Origin: Pterois miles | Lineage: Eukaryota > Chordata > Actinopteri > Perciformes > Scorpaenidae | Length of the DNA stretch: 64,000 bases | Direction of reading: 5' to 3' | Assembly: GCA_947000775.1 (NCBI GenBank) | Contig: CAMQGK010000297.1 | Span: 1,687,001-1,751,000, forward strand | Shown: in pieces, positions 10,870 to 22,169 of the stretch | How the letters are laid out: the number at the start of each line of letters is the position of its first letter | Numbering within the stretch: position 1 is the first letter of the stretch | Notes under the pieces: model-generated | What the model saw: only the letters and a program-made list of their open reading frames with translations | Databases searched by the model: none | Told to the model about the DNA's origin: nothing | Made by a program: the position numbers and the translations under genes

Positions 10870-12710
10870 TTGAAAATTTCCTTGTTGCAGACATAAAAAA
10901 AGTTGCAGCTTTGAAAATAAAAATAAAAGACAGAATATAAAGTAGAGCATATGTGATGAGTGTTTTTTTTTTTTTAGTGGTGAAGCCAGGCAGACAGGTA
11001 AATTAAACAAAAAGCAAACTTTAAGCTGGAGCTGAAATCCAAAACAAAGTACAAAGGAAAACACACCAAATAACTATACTGAGACCAAAAAACAAATTAC
11101 CGACCAGAGGACACAAGAGGCACGAGGAACAAGAGGATTATAGGCAGGGTGACACAGCAGCATACACAAGAGATAACAGAGAAACACAGACGACCCGACC
11201 AGGAGTGAAGGGAACACACGGTTTAAATACGCGACCGGGAGTGAAGGGAACACACGGTTTAAATACCCGACCGGGAGTGAGGGGAACACACGGTTTAAAT
11301 ACCCGACCGGGAGTGAGGGGAACACACGGTTTAAATACCCGACCGGGAGTGAAGGGAACACACGGTTTAAATACCCGACCGGGAGTGAGGGGAACACACG
11401 GTTTAAATACCCGACCGGGAGTGAGGGGAACACACGGTTTAAATACCCGACCTGGAGTGAAGGGAACACACGGTTTAAATACCCGACCGGGAGTGAAGGG
11501 AACACACGGTTTAAATACCCGACCGGGAGTGAAGGGAACACACGGTTTAAATACCCGACCGGGAGTGAAGGGAACACACGGTTTAAATACGCGACCTGGA
11601 GTGAAGGGAACACACGGTTTAAATACCCGACCGGGAGTGAAGGGAACACACGGTTTAAATACCCGACCTGGAGTGAAGGGAACACACGGTTTAAATACCC
11701 GACCGGGAGTGAAGGGAACACGCGGTTTAAATACCCGACCGGGAGTGAAGGGAACACGCGGTTTAAATACCCGACCGGGAGTGAAGGGAACACGCGGTTT
11801 AAATACCCGACCGGGAGTGAAGGGAACACGCGGTTTAAATACCCGACCGGGAGTGAAGGGAACACGCGGTTTAAATACCCGACCGGGAGTGAAGGGAACA
11901 CGCGGTTTAAATACCCGACCGGGAGTGAAGGGAACACGCGGTTTAAATACCCGACCGGGAGTGAAGGGAACACGCGGTTTAAATACGCGACCGGGAGTGA
12001 AGGGAACACGCGGTTTAAATACGCGACCGGGAGTGAAGGGAACACGCGGTTTAAATACCCGACCGGGAGTGAAGGGAACACACGGTTTAAATACGCGACC
12101 TGGAGTGAAGGGAACACACGGTTTAAATACGCGACCTGGAGTGAAGGGAACACATGGTTTAAATACCCGACCGGGAGTGAAGGGAACACACGGTTTAAAT
12201 ACCCGACCGGGAGTGAAGGGAACACGCGGTTTAAATACCCGACCGGGAGTGAAGGGAACACGCGGTTTAAATACCCGACCGGGAGTGAAGGGAACACGCG
12301 GTTTAAATACCCGACCGGGAGTGAAGGGAACACGCGGTTTAAACACCCGACCGGGAGTGAAGGGAACACACGGTTTAAATATGCGAGGGCCGTCGGCTGA
12401 TGACACCCAGGTGGAACAAATCAGGGCAGGGCAGACAATCCCAAAAAGGCGGGAAAGAGACAAAGGCAGGAAGTAAAACTAGAAATAACACAAGTGATGA
12501 GTGACTTTCAAAATCAAACAGGAAACAAGCGATGACAGAAACTCAGGACCCTGACAGGAAGTGAATCAAGACATGACACAAGAGGTGAGTGACAAAACAA
12601 ACAGGAACACTGGAATAAATGAATATAACAGCAAACCCAAAGTCCAAGAAACCAAAAGCACAATTACAGAACCAACAACACCGAAACAAAAACCCAGAAC
12701 CATGACAGAC
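10870..12710 (-). mobile_element. Dispersed repeat carrying a minisatellite
   Basis: Read on the minus strand the segment begins near 12710 with TGTCATGGTTCTGGG, passes through CACTTCCTG and CCCTGATTTGTTCCACCTG, and reaches ATATTTAAA before the tandem array. After the array come pyrimidine-rich stretches. The layout (TGTCA start, CTTCCTG, CCCTGATT, CCACCTG, then TATTTAA) matches the nested insertion at 47920-48440, so both look like one family of non-autonomous repeat. A short AAAACCCAGAACCATGACAG stretch recurs at about 12812-12831. Confidence 0.5.
11197..12392. repeat. 36-bp minisatellite, about 33 units
   Basis: A head-to-tail 36 bp unit containing GGTTTAAATAC and CCCGACCGGGAGTGAA. Because 36 is divisible by three and the unit lacks stops in several frames, three long frames stay open (one plus, two minus, 423-441 codons). 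These are not genes: each is a pure 12-residue repeat with no codon-biased variation. Variants include CACACGG or CACGCGG, AAGGGA or GAGGGG, CCCGACC or GCGACC, and CCGGG or CTGGA. The CACGCGG variant is clustered at units 15-24 and 29-32. Confidence 0.95.
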
Positions 12711-12829
12711 ACAGGTAGACACTGACCTCTATCTTCACACTGTTGTTGAAGATATATTATTGCTGTGGTATCATAGTCTCAGGTAGACATCACTCCTGTA
12801 ACTCTACATAAAAACCCAGAACCATGACA

Positions 12830-13600
12830 GTATAACGCACCAGAGTACAAAAGTTATGTTTTAATAAAAGACAGTATCAGTAAACAGCAAAGTTTTTAAG
12901 CTTTTGATTTAAAAAGTGAAAAAAAAAAGAGTTGAAGCATTTTCTGGTGGCTTGTTCCAAATATTTGAGGCATTAAAAACTGAATGAAGAGTCTGTGTTG
13001 CACCTAAACAGACCTGAGAGGTCTGGTTTCGTTCATAACATATCAATCGATCAGAAATGCATTTTAACCCTAAACTGTTTAATTCTTTGTAAAATACACC
13101 GTTATTAATCCCCCCACCTTATGTGCATGTTAACAGGAGCTATGTGGACAAATAAACAGGGTCATTTTCACTCCTTTAACCCTCTGGGAAAGTATACATT
13201 TCAATCGCCACATTTTTCATGGCTATTTTTGCCAATGGCCTCTAATCATTGTGAGTATAACTCTTTTTTTTAATCAATCATTTTCAATTTTAGAAACATC
13301 AACATGTTTTAGTAAAAAAAAAAAATCTTAGTTGTAAAAGACTTATTTGTTAGGTTACCTTCAGTGTGTTGGCAGCGGTCTTGAAAATATCCTGCCGACT
13401 GATGTTGGTGGTTAATATTAATTTAGTATATTTTTTAATTTTTCCTCAAGCTGATTTCATGTCTTGTGTGTTTTCGTTGTCTAAACTAACAGTATTTTGT
13501 GGTGGGGTATATTTGGATAATAGGAGGGTTTTACAACCATTAAATCAACTTTCAAAAGGTGTGTATCCTATGCATGATAATTGTAAAATAATAAAAGTAA
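12830..13600. other. No gene seen; possible old repeat
   Basis: AT-rich DNA. The stretch near 12960-13100 has the look of an old dispersed fish repeat but has no ends or coding that I can define. Confidence 0.35.
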
Positions 13601-13602
13601 AA

Positions 13603-13654
13603 GTTGAATTTCCCCTCGCGGGACTAATAAAGGTTGATCTTCTCTTCTTCTTCT
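13603..13654 (+). repeat. SINE/LINE 3' tail fragment
   Basis: GAATTTCCCC, then GGGACTAATAAAGG, then a (CTT)n-like tail. This is the same 3' end carried by the SINE at 53698-54040, here without the tRNA-related head, so it is a severely 5'-truncated copy. Confidence 0.65.
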
Positions 13655-13659
13655 AATAA

Positions 13660-15310
13660 TAATAGTAAATATATAAATAAAGTGTGAATATGTTTCTGGA
13701 TCTAGAAGAACTGCACCAATCAAGTAAAAGAAGAGCATCTCTGAATGTCTATAGATCACCTTATTAATCGGAGAAAAGATCAGCACACTGTATGTACCAA
13801 ATCAGTGTGTTCTAACTGTATCTACTGCTATTTAATGTGTACTAAAGTGTTTTTTTTTTTCTCCTGTTTGCATACAAAAGACCCACGATTGAGGAGCCAC
13901 CAGCAGGTGCACATCACAGAAGAGCCGAAGATAAGGTGAGCACAGTCGTTGAGGAATTGCAGACGCCAGCGGCACTGCAGGGACTCTCGTCTACAGCACT
14001 TAAGTTAAACGCTTCTCCAACGGTAGACGAAGTAGGTGTGTAACGATTGTGAAAACAGATGCAGTACCCCATTTCAAGTCATATTTAACAGTTCGTGATT
14101 TACTGTGTTTGCCTGACGAGACAAGCCATCCAGAGACACGTCTGTAGCAGGATGCTGTATTAGATAACAGATCACCCGTCTTCCCCAGAATCATCAGGAT
14201 TGCCCCATTCGAGCAGTCTATGAAATTTGTATAAATAGTAATTTACCCCTCCCAGAGCAGTCTTTTCAACGAGAGGTGGTCATTCCATCACACAAGGTGG
14301 TTGGATGTGGGAATAGTTTTGTAGTGAATGAAGGAGTGAGTGATTTGTTTAACAACTGATTTGATCAATTGGGATGCCTGGTAAGCAATCAATTAGAAGA
14401 AATACACCGGTATAACAAAACAAACAAAATCTTTGAATACAGAAATTGATGAATTATAAAGTCTAAACAATACAATATTAAACACTGTCCTGGCACAGGG
14501 AAAAGCCACTGGGGAAGTGGTTAATTTACAGAATCATAATTAAGATTCTTCAGGATGTAGCCATCCTGTCATCAGCGCTACACCACAAAAAATAAAATAT
14601 GTCATAGTGGTCAACTAATAGCTGCTGATGTGTCACCTCCAAAAAAAATAATTCAAATATAGTCATGCTGGGCGTGATGCTGGAAATTATGATGTTAGTT
14701 TTGTTAGTGGTAATAAATCCCTGAAATATCTGACACTATTGAAGAATATTATATTAGTGACAGATAGTCAAAGAAACACTATATACCGCATGGTCCTGAC
14801 ATGAACTGTGATTAACTTAACTATAATGCAACGGTCTAACATCCAACACACGAGGCTGTGTGCATTGGCAAGCATGATGAGTAACAAGGTGTCTAGTTTA
14901 AATGTGCCCGCTGTTGTTGTTGTTGATGCTGCCTCTGCTGCCATTCATTTTGATTTGAGTAGTGCTGTTGATGCCTGTATCTTTGCGAATGATAATGCAA
15001 ATGCAGGCTTGTTTGTGGGCGATGCCAGTGGTTTGATCAGCGATCATCTCGGTGTTGAGGGTGTCTGTGAGCAGAGCAGCAAGCTGTAAACAGCGATCCT
15101 GATGTGTGGAGCGGGAAAACTTGTTCCCCTTCATTTATAGCTGATACAGTATACACACCAGGGACATGCTTTTTACCTGCTTTTAACGCCTCTCAGCTTG
15201 CCGCGTGTTGATTTTAGATATATTAATCTTGTCAATCCTTTGGAGGTACCAACTGGGGTTAGAGAGGCTGTCCGGCATAACTGAGAGGATTCACCATGTG
15301 GTAGTATGTT
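13660..15310. other. Unassigned flank of the Polinton relic
   Basis: No gene can be named. A TATAAATA motif occurs near 14230 and a 78-codon minus-strand frame at 15134-14898 has no recognised motif. The stretch could hold decayed sequence of the neighbouring relic element, but no integrase, protease or capsid motif is visible. Confidence 0.3.
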
Positions 15311-15315
15311 AAATA

Positions 15316-17090
15316 TTGTACTACAAGTTGTTGGCCAGCGATGTACAGACTGTTTTAAATTCTAATATTGAATACAACTTAGATTTGTTCATGGAGGAAA
15401 TTGCACAAGTCTTGCAGAGCAATGATACGTCTATCATGGACAACAAATGGGTATTTATGGTCTCCTACCATGAGACTTCTGTACAACCCCAACAATAAAG
15501 GTGACAATCTGTTTTTCTATATGCCTTGCATATTTTGTCTCTGTCTGTGAAAAATTGGAATATGCAAAACAATTGCACAGCGAGATCTGTTTTGAACACA
15601 TGCACAAAGTACCGTTCGCCGGTATTACCAAATTTGAAAAACACTTAGACCTGAAAATTATAGTCTTCTACCATGACGTGGGGCATAATCATCTGTGTTT
15701 CCAAACCCACGATGCTCCGCACGTACAGTCTGGCTATACTTGCACAATGAGCACTATTTGACTGAAAACCAGACTGGGTTTTTCGGTGCGTCATACGGTG
15801 CGTCATACGGTGCGTCATACGTATGTGCGTTTTGCTACGGTACCTATGACACCCCTCTGTACCACAGTTGTAAAATGCCCTGACTGTAAACGCATCTGCA
15901 AATCAGAATTCTGTTTTCATCGACACAAAGTGTGTAAGGTAAAACAATGTCGTACCCTGTAAGGCTTTAAAATACTGTGAGACGTGAAAAAACAAAGTTG
16001 TGAGAAGCCTGCACAAATGTACAGAGCCTCCTCTATGTACTTACTGCAGCAAACAGAATGGAGAGCAGTGTGCCCACCACTGCTTTATACGGCCAATTCA
16101 AAAAGAGGATCCGCAGAGAAACTATATACTGTTTGATTCTGAGACCCGTTATCATGAGAGCAAACGTAAAGCAAATTTTGTGTGTTCAATGGACAGTGAC
16201 ACCGTTTCTGCCCGAACACACTGTAGCTCTCACATATGAAGGTAGGCAGAGTAAGCCAGGCAGAATAAAACATATTCAAATATGTCTATGCAGTGGCTTG
16301 AATATGTGGCTCATACAGAAAAATCCTGTCACCAAAGTCTCTCATGGCTCGCTACACTGTGCTTTCAATGGAAAAAATTAACACGCTGGAAACACAACTT
16401 GGCTTGAGCGTTGTAGTTATGTGGGAGTGCGAATGGACGTCGCTGTCAAAATCAAACACCGCAGTCCAAACCTTTCTAGCAGCTTAAAAAGACGGAACGA
16501 CTCCATCCTAGACATGCCCTCTTTGGTGGGTGTCCAAACACCATGAAACTGTACCACAAGGTGGAAAATGATGAAAAAAAAAATGAAGTGTGGCACTTTC
16601 CCAACAAGACAGACACATTCAACGACATTTCTAAAATGCAAACGAGGCATCTGGCTATCCAGGGCATGTCAAAAGACCTGCTCAACAAAAGCAATACATT
16701 GACTATTTTGAAAAAGAGGGCACGCTAACAAAATCAGAACATCTGGGTTCACATCAGGGGGTCCTAAGTGCTACACCTATCACTCTCGACTGGGGAAGAC
16801 GCAAGTAAAGTGCAAGGGCGTTACCTTAAACACAAACAATGATTCAATTCATTCAGTTCAATTCATGAATCACTGGCAGGCTCCTGTGTTCAATCAAAAC
16901 ACTGGGACAAACATAATGACTGTATCTGAAACCACCAAATGATAGAAAAGTTTCATTTAAAAAATGACAGTTTTTAAGAAAGTCCAGGTAGTGTACAATA
17001 AGCGCAGAGTGATTCAGGATTACACTACGCTGCCTTATGGACACTAGATTGAACCAGGGTTCTGATGGCAGACTACAGCATGCGTTTAGT
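15316..17090 (+). pseudogene. Polinton/adintovirus-like DNA polymerase B relic
   Basis: Remains of the protein-primed family B DNA polymerase of Polinton (Maverick)/adintovirus-type elements, spread over three frames. In order: an N-terminal region with ITKFEKHLDLKIIVFYH (about 15630-15675); a Cys/His-rich segment (CAFCYGTYDTPLYHSC, about 15828-15875, with further Cys pairs to 16070); the exonuclease motif FDSE at 16132-16143; a KLYHKVENDE segment at 16543; then a jump to VWHFPNKTDT, so the part holding the main palm motif is deleted; and a C-terminal part (GGPKCYTYHSRLGKT, about 16758-16800) ending near YNKRRVIQDYTTLPYG at 17035. Multiple stops and frameshifts make it non-functional. The packaging ATPase relic follows directly, as in such elements. 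Confidence 0.7.
15785..15820 (+). repeat. 12-bp unit repeated three times
   Basis: GGTGCGTCATAC occurs three times in perfect tandem inside the polymerase relic, giving (GASY)3 in frame. It sits where family members carry a short aromatic stretch before the first Cys pair. Confidence 0.9.
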
Positions 17091-17723
17091 CTGGTGGTGA
17101 GCAGACCTTCAAATTGTGGAAAGGCATTTTTTGTCAAATGTTTTTTGAAATTGCGTCAAAGATTATTTCACACGGGGTTGGTACTGTCTACATTTACTCC
17201 TGCTTTCAGCCTTTAGATAACCAACTCCTTAAGACTCGAGATGTCAGCTTTGTCAATGGATTTACCAAAGTCTCTGTGTGAAGACCTGCTACTTCCCGCA
17301 GACAACAACAATCTACTTATCATAGACGATTTGATGAACGATGCCAGTAACAACATAGAGGTACAAAATGTTTTTACCAAATATGTTCATAACAGAAATC
17401 TCAGCTGTATAAATTTAGTGCAAAATGTATTTATTCAAGGAAAGTCTAGCCGGACTATTAGTTTAAAGACCAACTACCTTGTCTTGTTTAAAATCCCTGT
17501 ACCTAGGGATAAATACCAAATTACTTTATTGGGTACACAGATGTTTCCACATTTTTTAGAAGCCTCTAATGATGCAACCAGCTCAGTTTACAGCTATCTA
17601 CATATAGATTATAAAGCAAAGTCACCCGACTTTTTAAGACTCAGAACTGGTCTGCTGTCAGCTGGATGTATATCCCTATGTCCCCAAAAAGCATTAGGTT
17701 TGACAGTGTTGTCAGGTATGTAG
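17060..17723 (+). pseudogene. Packaging ATPase relic (FtsK/HerA-like)
   Basis: Degraded A32-like genome-packaging ATPase of a Polinton/adintovirus-like element. A damaged P-loop is visible at 17100-17126 (RPSNCGKA: the family's leading Gly is Arg and the Ser/Thr after Lys is Ala). After frame changes the Walker B strand LLIIDDL lies at 17313-17333. It is followed by the conserved region with HNRNLSCINLVQNVFIQGK, then RTISLKTNYLVLFK and a C-terminal DFLRLRTGLL. The open 160-codon stretch at 17241-17723 is the best preserved part of the whole element. The damaged P-loop and frameshifts mean no activity is expected. Confidence 0.75.
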
Positions 17724-18084
17724 AAAAATTTGGCTCTGTTGGAGTTAGTATATAAATTGAGGCAGTGTGTGAAAGGTTATTGTGAGTAATGCAAACACAG
17801 ACTTTATTAACTGACTTCTGTCATTTGATTTATTTTAATATTGACCTGTTTGTGCAGCACAGCTGCTGTTGTGTTGTACTTATAACTGCACATGATACTT
17901 GTTTATTTGTCTATGGTGTGTGATTGCTGTACTGGTCTGTTTGTATTGTTTGTCTTTATTGTAGAAATAACTTTCTCAGCTGCCCTCTTGGCCAGGTCAC
18001 TCTTGGAAAAGAGATTTTAATCTCAATGAGTTTTCTCACCTGGTTAAATAGAGGATAAAAATAAATAAATAAATTAAAGCTTTG

Positions 18085-18200
18085 TGTGAAATAGCTCTCA
18101 GTGTGATGCCAGGTAACATTCCTCTGACTGACCATCAGTACGAACAGTTGAAAAAGAAGAGGGCAGTTGTCAGACTCATCAAAACAAGTCAAGCATTTTA
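18085..18200 (+). pseudogene. Possible small virion-protein remnant
   Basis: A short readable stretch about 0.4 kb downstream of the ATPase relic: MPGNIPLTDHQYEQLKKKRA (from about 18109), ending at a stop after SQAF, with TGGF just beyond. Small basic proteins of this kind lie near the ATPase in Polinton-like elements. The match is by position and composition only, so the assignment is tentative. Confidence 0.35.
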
Positions 18201-18387
18201 AAAAGAAAGTATCAGTCAGACAGGCGGATTTTATTACTCTTCCTTGGTGCCACTATACCTTTTTATAGCAGGTCTTTTAAATCTGTAGTAAAAAATGGGG
18301 CACACCAAAAACTTTTTGGTACATCTGCAGCATTACTGCGCAGAGACTTAAATATTCATTGGGAGATGGCTATTGGTCCATGCATAA

Positions 18388-19548
18388 ATGTTGTATCATT
18401 TCCAAACAATTATCATTTTGTACCGTTTCACGTCACAGTCCATCATCTACATACACAACCTAATTTGTCCTCACATTTGCAACATTACCAGTCGTAGTCA
18501 TGCTCTCACATCCCACCAGCTATTGTATGTTGCGCTGCATTTCTTTGCAACTGGAAGTTTTTTGTATAATGTCGGAGATGTTGAGTACATGAGTAAGGCA
18601 ACTGTATGCAGGGTGGTCAGAAAAGTGAGCCTCACCCTGAAACGGCTTTCACCTATCTTTCGTTTTTCCTGGACATAAACCTGTCAGAGGAGGAGGAGTT
18701 TCACAGGACTGCAGGTGAATGATGTAGAGATCTGTTAAATTAATTTTAAATTATATTCTGTTAATGACAGTGTGCTGCAACCTCAGACTGGGATTAGTCA
18801 TTTTAATTTCTTTCAGGATTTCCCAGTGTGATTGGCTGCATAGATGGCACACACATTTCCATCACGGCTCCATAATGAAGCTGATTATGTGAATAGGACG
18901 TCCATTCACAGCATATATGTGCAGGTACATGTAGACTGACTGCTGTTTCAAAATGTTAAAGGCTGCATCATAGTTCAACTAGTATCTGTCGTTCTCTGCA
19001 ATGTCAAGATCATATGTGATGCTGCATACATCATTTCTAATGTGGAGGCCACGTGGACTGGGTATATTGTGAGTCTAACCTGAGCAACAGACTGCACCAT
19101 GGTAAGCAGCCTAAAGATTTGTACAATATAATTCACTTCCCTCCCTCCTTTAATACACTCTAATATATCCACTATACATTACAGGAGAGTTTGATGGCCT
19201 TCTGCTGGGTGACAGGGGTTACCCATGCCAACCTAGGCTGCCGATCCTGAACCAGGCCCCCACCAAAACTTCAGCCGGGCTCACCGCAGGACGAGAGCCC
19301 GGGTGGAGATGATCATAGGCCTGCTGAAAGCCCATTTCCAGTGCCTACGTCACCTCAGTGTGACCCCTGAGAGGGCCTGTGATATTATTGTGGCATGTAT
19401 TGTTCTTCATAATATTGCCACTATTACAGGAGAGCAACACCCTGCTCCACAAATTGACGACCCTGATGATGACCCCATCCACCTGCCAGCTATCCAGGAC
19501 GGCAGAGCAGTCAGAGACACCATATGCCACAATCACTTCAGCGTTTAA
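18388..19548 (+). pseudogene. PIF/Harbinger transposase (HARBI1-like), broken
   Basis: DDE nuclease of the PIF/Harbinger superfamily. The first exon ends at 18714 (SHALTSHQLLYVALHFFATGS, then SKATVCRVVRKVS). Further exons are about 18817-18924 (GFPSVIGCIDGTHIS, first catalytic Asp), 19009-19101 (IICDAAYIISNVEA) and 19185-19548 (GEFDGLLLGDRGYP with the second Asp, RVEMIIGLLKAHFQCL with the Glu, and RACDIIVACIVLHNIA). Each intron keeps GT and AG ends (for example GCAG|GTGAAT and TTTCAG|GATTTC). Frameshifts near 18663, 18870, 19040-19090 and 19290 break the protein. All three catalytic residues can still be seen, so decay is moderate. Confidence 0.82.
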
Positions 19549-20264
19549 GTCACCATCATCACCACCACAGCATTCAAATAGAGACATATAATACACATTT
19601 CATTTGATCTTCTTTATTTCCTACAAATACAAAAGCAAAAGTTAGTTTCTGTATCTTTCAAATAGTTACCGTTCTAATAGTTAACACAGTTCACCTGTGG
19701 CCATGCACCCACCTAACTTGTGCTCCAGTATTTCAATTTCCAGATCTGCCCTCCTAGAGTATACCATTTCTTTTTCTGTGTTTAGTATCTTTTTAAGTGG
19801 ATGATATTTTTTTCACTGGCAACTGGGAGTACATAAGGAGGACATTAAATCATACAGTTGCACATGAAATCCACAAGGGGGGGAGTAGTAGTAGGGGTGG
19901 TGGGAAGGGGGTCAGGAAAAAGGGGGGGGGCCGGCCACCCGGGGCCCTAATAAACCTCTGGTGTTTCCTGAACATCTATCTCACTGTGTCAATCTGTGCA
20001 GTGGAAGTTGAGGGACACTCCAGCTGCTACCCAGCCATGCTCTGTTAAAAAGGATGATAATGTGTTAATACTTCAGTGTAGGCTAAACGTCAAGCTCGAT
20101 ATTCCACCATAGTGTTAAGAAATGTGAAGAGGAAGAGAACTATAAGTAACATATACAGATGGTACCACTATAAGCCTTTCTGGATCCTACTCTGTAAAGG
20201 CAGCAGACACCGCTTCCTCATCCTCTTCATCCTAGATGAGTGATATGTTTCAGTATACTTTTAA

Positions 20265-21126
20265 CTACCATTTGGTAAAATCTTTGGAGTATTGTCTACT
20301 TACAGTTACAAGTTCTGTTGTGGCACGAGGGGGCTCCTTCGAGCAGATAGCACCATCACAATCTGTTGGGACAAAAGAAGACATAAACGGGAAATAAATA
20401 TTTGTATGAATAGGCTCAAAAATATATAGGCCTAGGCATTTTGCATTACTTGTGTCTTGAGGGGTGGACTCAGAAGATGAGGTCCCTCCAGGGATTCCCT
20501 CAGTCACTGGCCTTCATACATTATGGCTTAGGGCCAGCTCCTCTGCCTCCATTAAAGGTGGGGGTGCTGAGCCACCACCCGTTTTACAGGCATTTGCCTT
20601 CTTTCTGTTGGCTGAGTAGAAGTCTGTGTTAGTGTAAATAGGCTTAATTATTTAACAGAACATGATAAAGGTGAGAGGACATTTATGTGTGTGAAAACAG
20701 CATTATGTTGGGGATAACTGCACAGTCAAACAGCTGCTTAATATTTACTTTACAGTGTCAAACATGATCAAAATGAGGTACCCCCATGAGATTATGCTGA
20801 AGTCTTACCTGTTTGAACAATGTTTTTATATTTCATCCTAAGCTGCTGCCATGTGTGCTTCTCCCCCGCAGCGTTACACCTAAATGAAATACATTAATAG
20901 GCTACCATTCAAGCAGTTTTCCCCTGTAATATTATTGTGATTATATTTAAACTTACACACACTGACCTGAGCAGCAAAGTTCTCCCACACCATCTCCCTC
21001 TCCTTTGCAGCTGCAGTGGTGTTACTCTTCTTTTTGAAAGTATGTTCAAACTCGCTGTATGAGTGCATTAAAATCTCTAGTTCCAGTGGGGTGAAAAAAA
21101 GCAGACCGCCTCTTTCCCGTTGCCAT
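20265..21126 (-). pseudogene. Harbinger SANT/Myb-like accessory gene, broken
   Basis: Second gene of the Harbinger element, convergent with the transposase. The first part starts at the ATG at 21126 (MATGKR) and, after a one-base frame change, reads LFFTPLELEILMHSYSEFEH and TTAAAKEREMVWENFAAQ, up to about 20970. The next part at about 20878-20808 reads AAGEKHTWQQLRMKYKNIVQ, the Trp/Lys-rich helix of NAIF1-like SANT domains, followed by a GTAAGA donor. Later parts include ANRKKANACKTGGGSAPP (about 20620) and a stop within SHNV*RP, then PGGTSSSESTPQDTSN near 20485-20450. Such proteins bring the transposase to DNA and into the nucleus. The internal stop and frameshift mark a pseudogene. Confidence 0.7.
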
Positions 21127-21559
21127 GGTTATTTGGTGAAACGGTGCTCGATTGATGCTGGCTTTTTATAGTTGTGGTGCACACGCTTAACTCCAGGTGA
21201 AACTACTCAGAATTGAGTAAACTAACTCAAATCAGCTGTTATAGAACCACAAACTCAGTCTCCTATCTCAGAGTAGATCAACACAGAGGTCAGGATTAGA
21301 CTCAGAGTTTGTTGAACCTGCTTTGTGAAATCTCCCTGCTCAATCAGGGATAGTGTAGTCAGGTTTGCCTCATTATGCCCTTGAAGCACTAGGGCTGGGC
21401 CCTGTTAAGCTATAGGACGGGAGGTTAGGTAGTTCTGCAGGAAATGACATTGTACATTTGTGTGCTCAATGTGCAAGGGTGCCCACAGGTAAATTTATGA
21501 CGTAGCGGTAGCTCAAAAAACACAGACTATCACAGGGCTGACACACAGAGCCAGATAGC

Positions 21560-21685
21560 CAATCACATTCACACCTACGAGCAATTTAGAGTCAACAGTT
21601 AACCTAACCTGCATGGTTCTGGACTGGGAAGAAACTGGAGAAAACCCACGCGAACACAGGGAGAACATCCAAACTCAACAAAACA
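21560..21685 (-). repeat. V-SINE/HE1-like SINE, internal fragment
   Basis: Contains CACACCTACGAGCAATTTAG, then GGAGAAAACCCACGCGAACA and GGGAGAACATCCAAACTC. The same ordered blocks occur in the fuller copies at 32725-33101 and 48960-49291. Both the tRNA-like head and the 3' tail are missing. Confidence 0.65.
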
Positions 21686-21989
21686 AACAAAACTAAACCT
21701 CTGAGAAATACACAGGTAGTGTCCTCACACAGATTTCATGTGCTACCAGCCCATTCTTATTCCCAGGGCCTCCAATGCTGATACTTTGTCATGGCCATCG
21801 GTGTTGGATACCACGGCACAAGGCAGCCTTTCACAGAGAGATGCACCTTGCTTTTCACAATGTAAACCCATTTGCAGCAACCATAAACCATCAGAGAAAG
21901 TGCTGTGGTGATGTAGTTTAAAAAGCGAAAGAGACACACTAAAGCGGGTCGGAGGTGAGGTGGATGTGTCCAACAAACACAAAGCTTTC

Positions 21990-22165
21990 ATCCAGGAGAT
22001 GCTGTTTGTGTCCTGTGAGTTACGCTTCACTTTACAATCAGCTGATCGTTTGTCCTGTGTTCACGTCAATTTACATTTGCTCTGTAAAAATGTAATAGCT
22101 TTACACCCAACCATCATGTTGTTTTCCCTAAACCTTTTTAGGTTTTGTTGCCTTATTCTAAGCAA
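21990..22165 (-). repeat. Dispersed repeat family X, inverted copy
   Basis: Its reverse complement shares ACAAAACC, GGTTTAGGG, ACAACATGATGGTTGGG, CGTGAACACAGGACA and GATCAGCTGATT with the plus-strand copies at 38490-38640 and 55136-55340. No coding. Confidence 0.55.
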
Positions 22166-22169
22166 ATGT

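Larger units (their letters stand above)
18388..21330. mobile_element. Harbinger transposon remnant, two genes
   Basis: Transposase on plus and SANT-like gene on minus, tail to tail, the usual layout of autonomous fish Harbingers. A likely right terminal segment lies near 21290-21330 (ACTCAGAGTTTGTTGAACC). No matching left terminal repeat was found, so the left end is probably lost or diverged where it meets the Polinton relic. Confidence 0.65.

Noticed and set aside
11197..12392. CRISPR-like array
   Set aside because: Units are contiguous with no unique spacers, and this is vertebrate DNA.
11074..12476. Tandem-repeat proteins of 423-441 residues on both strands
   Set aside because: Open only because the DNA unit is 36 bp; repeats are DNA-level, with no codon-level signal.
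14808..15089. 93-residue Ala/Val-rich protein on plus
   Set aside because: No homology recognised; an equally open frame lies opposite, and the region is decayed flank of the Polinton relic.
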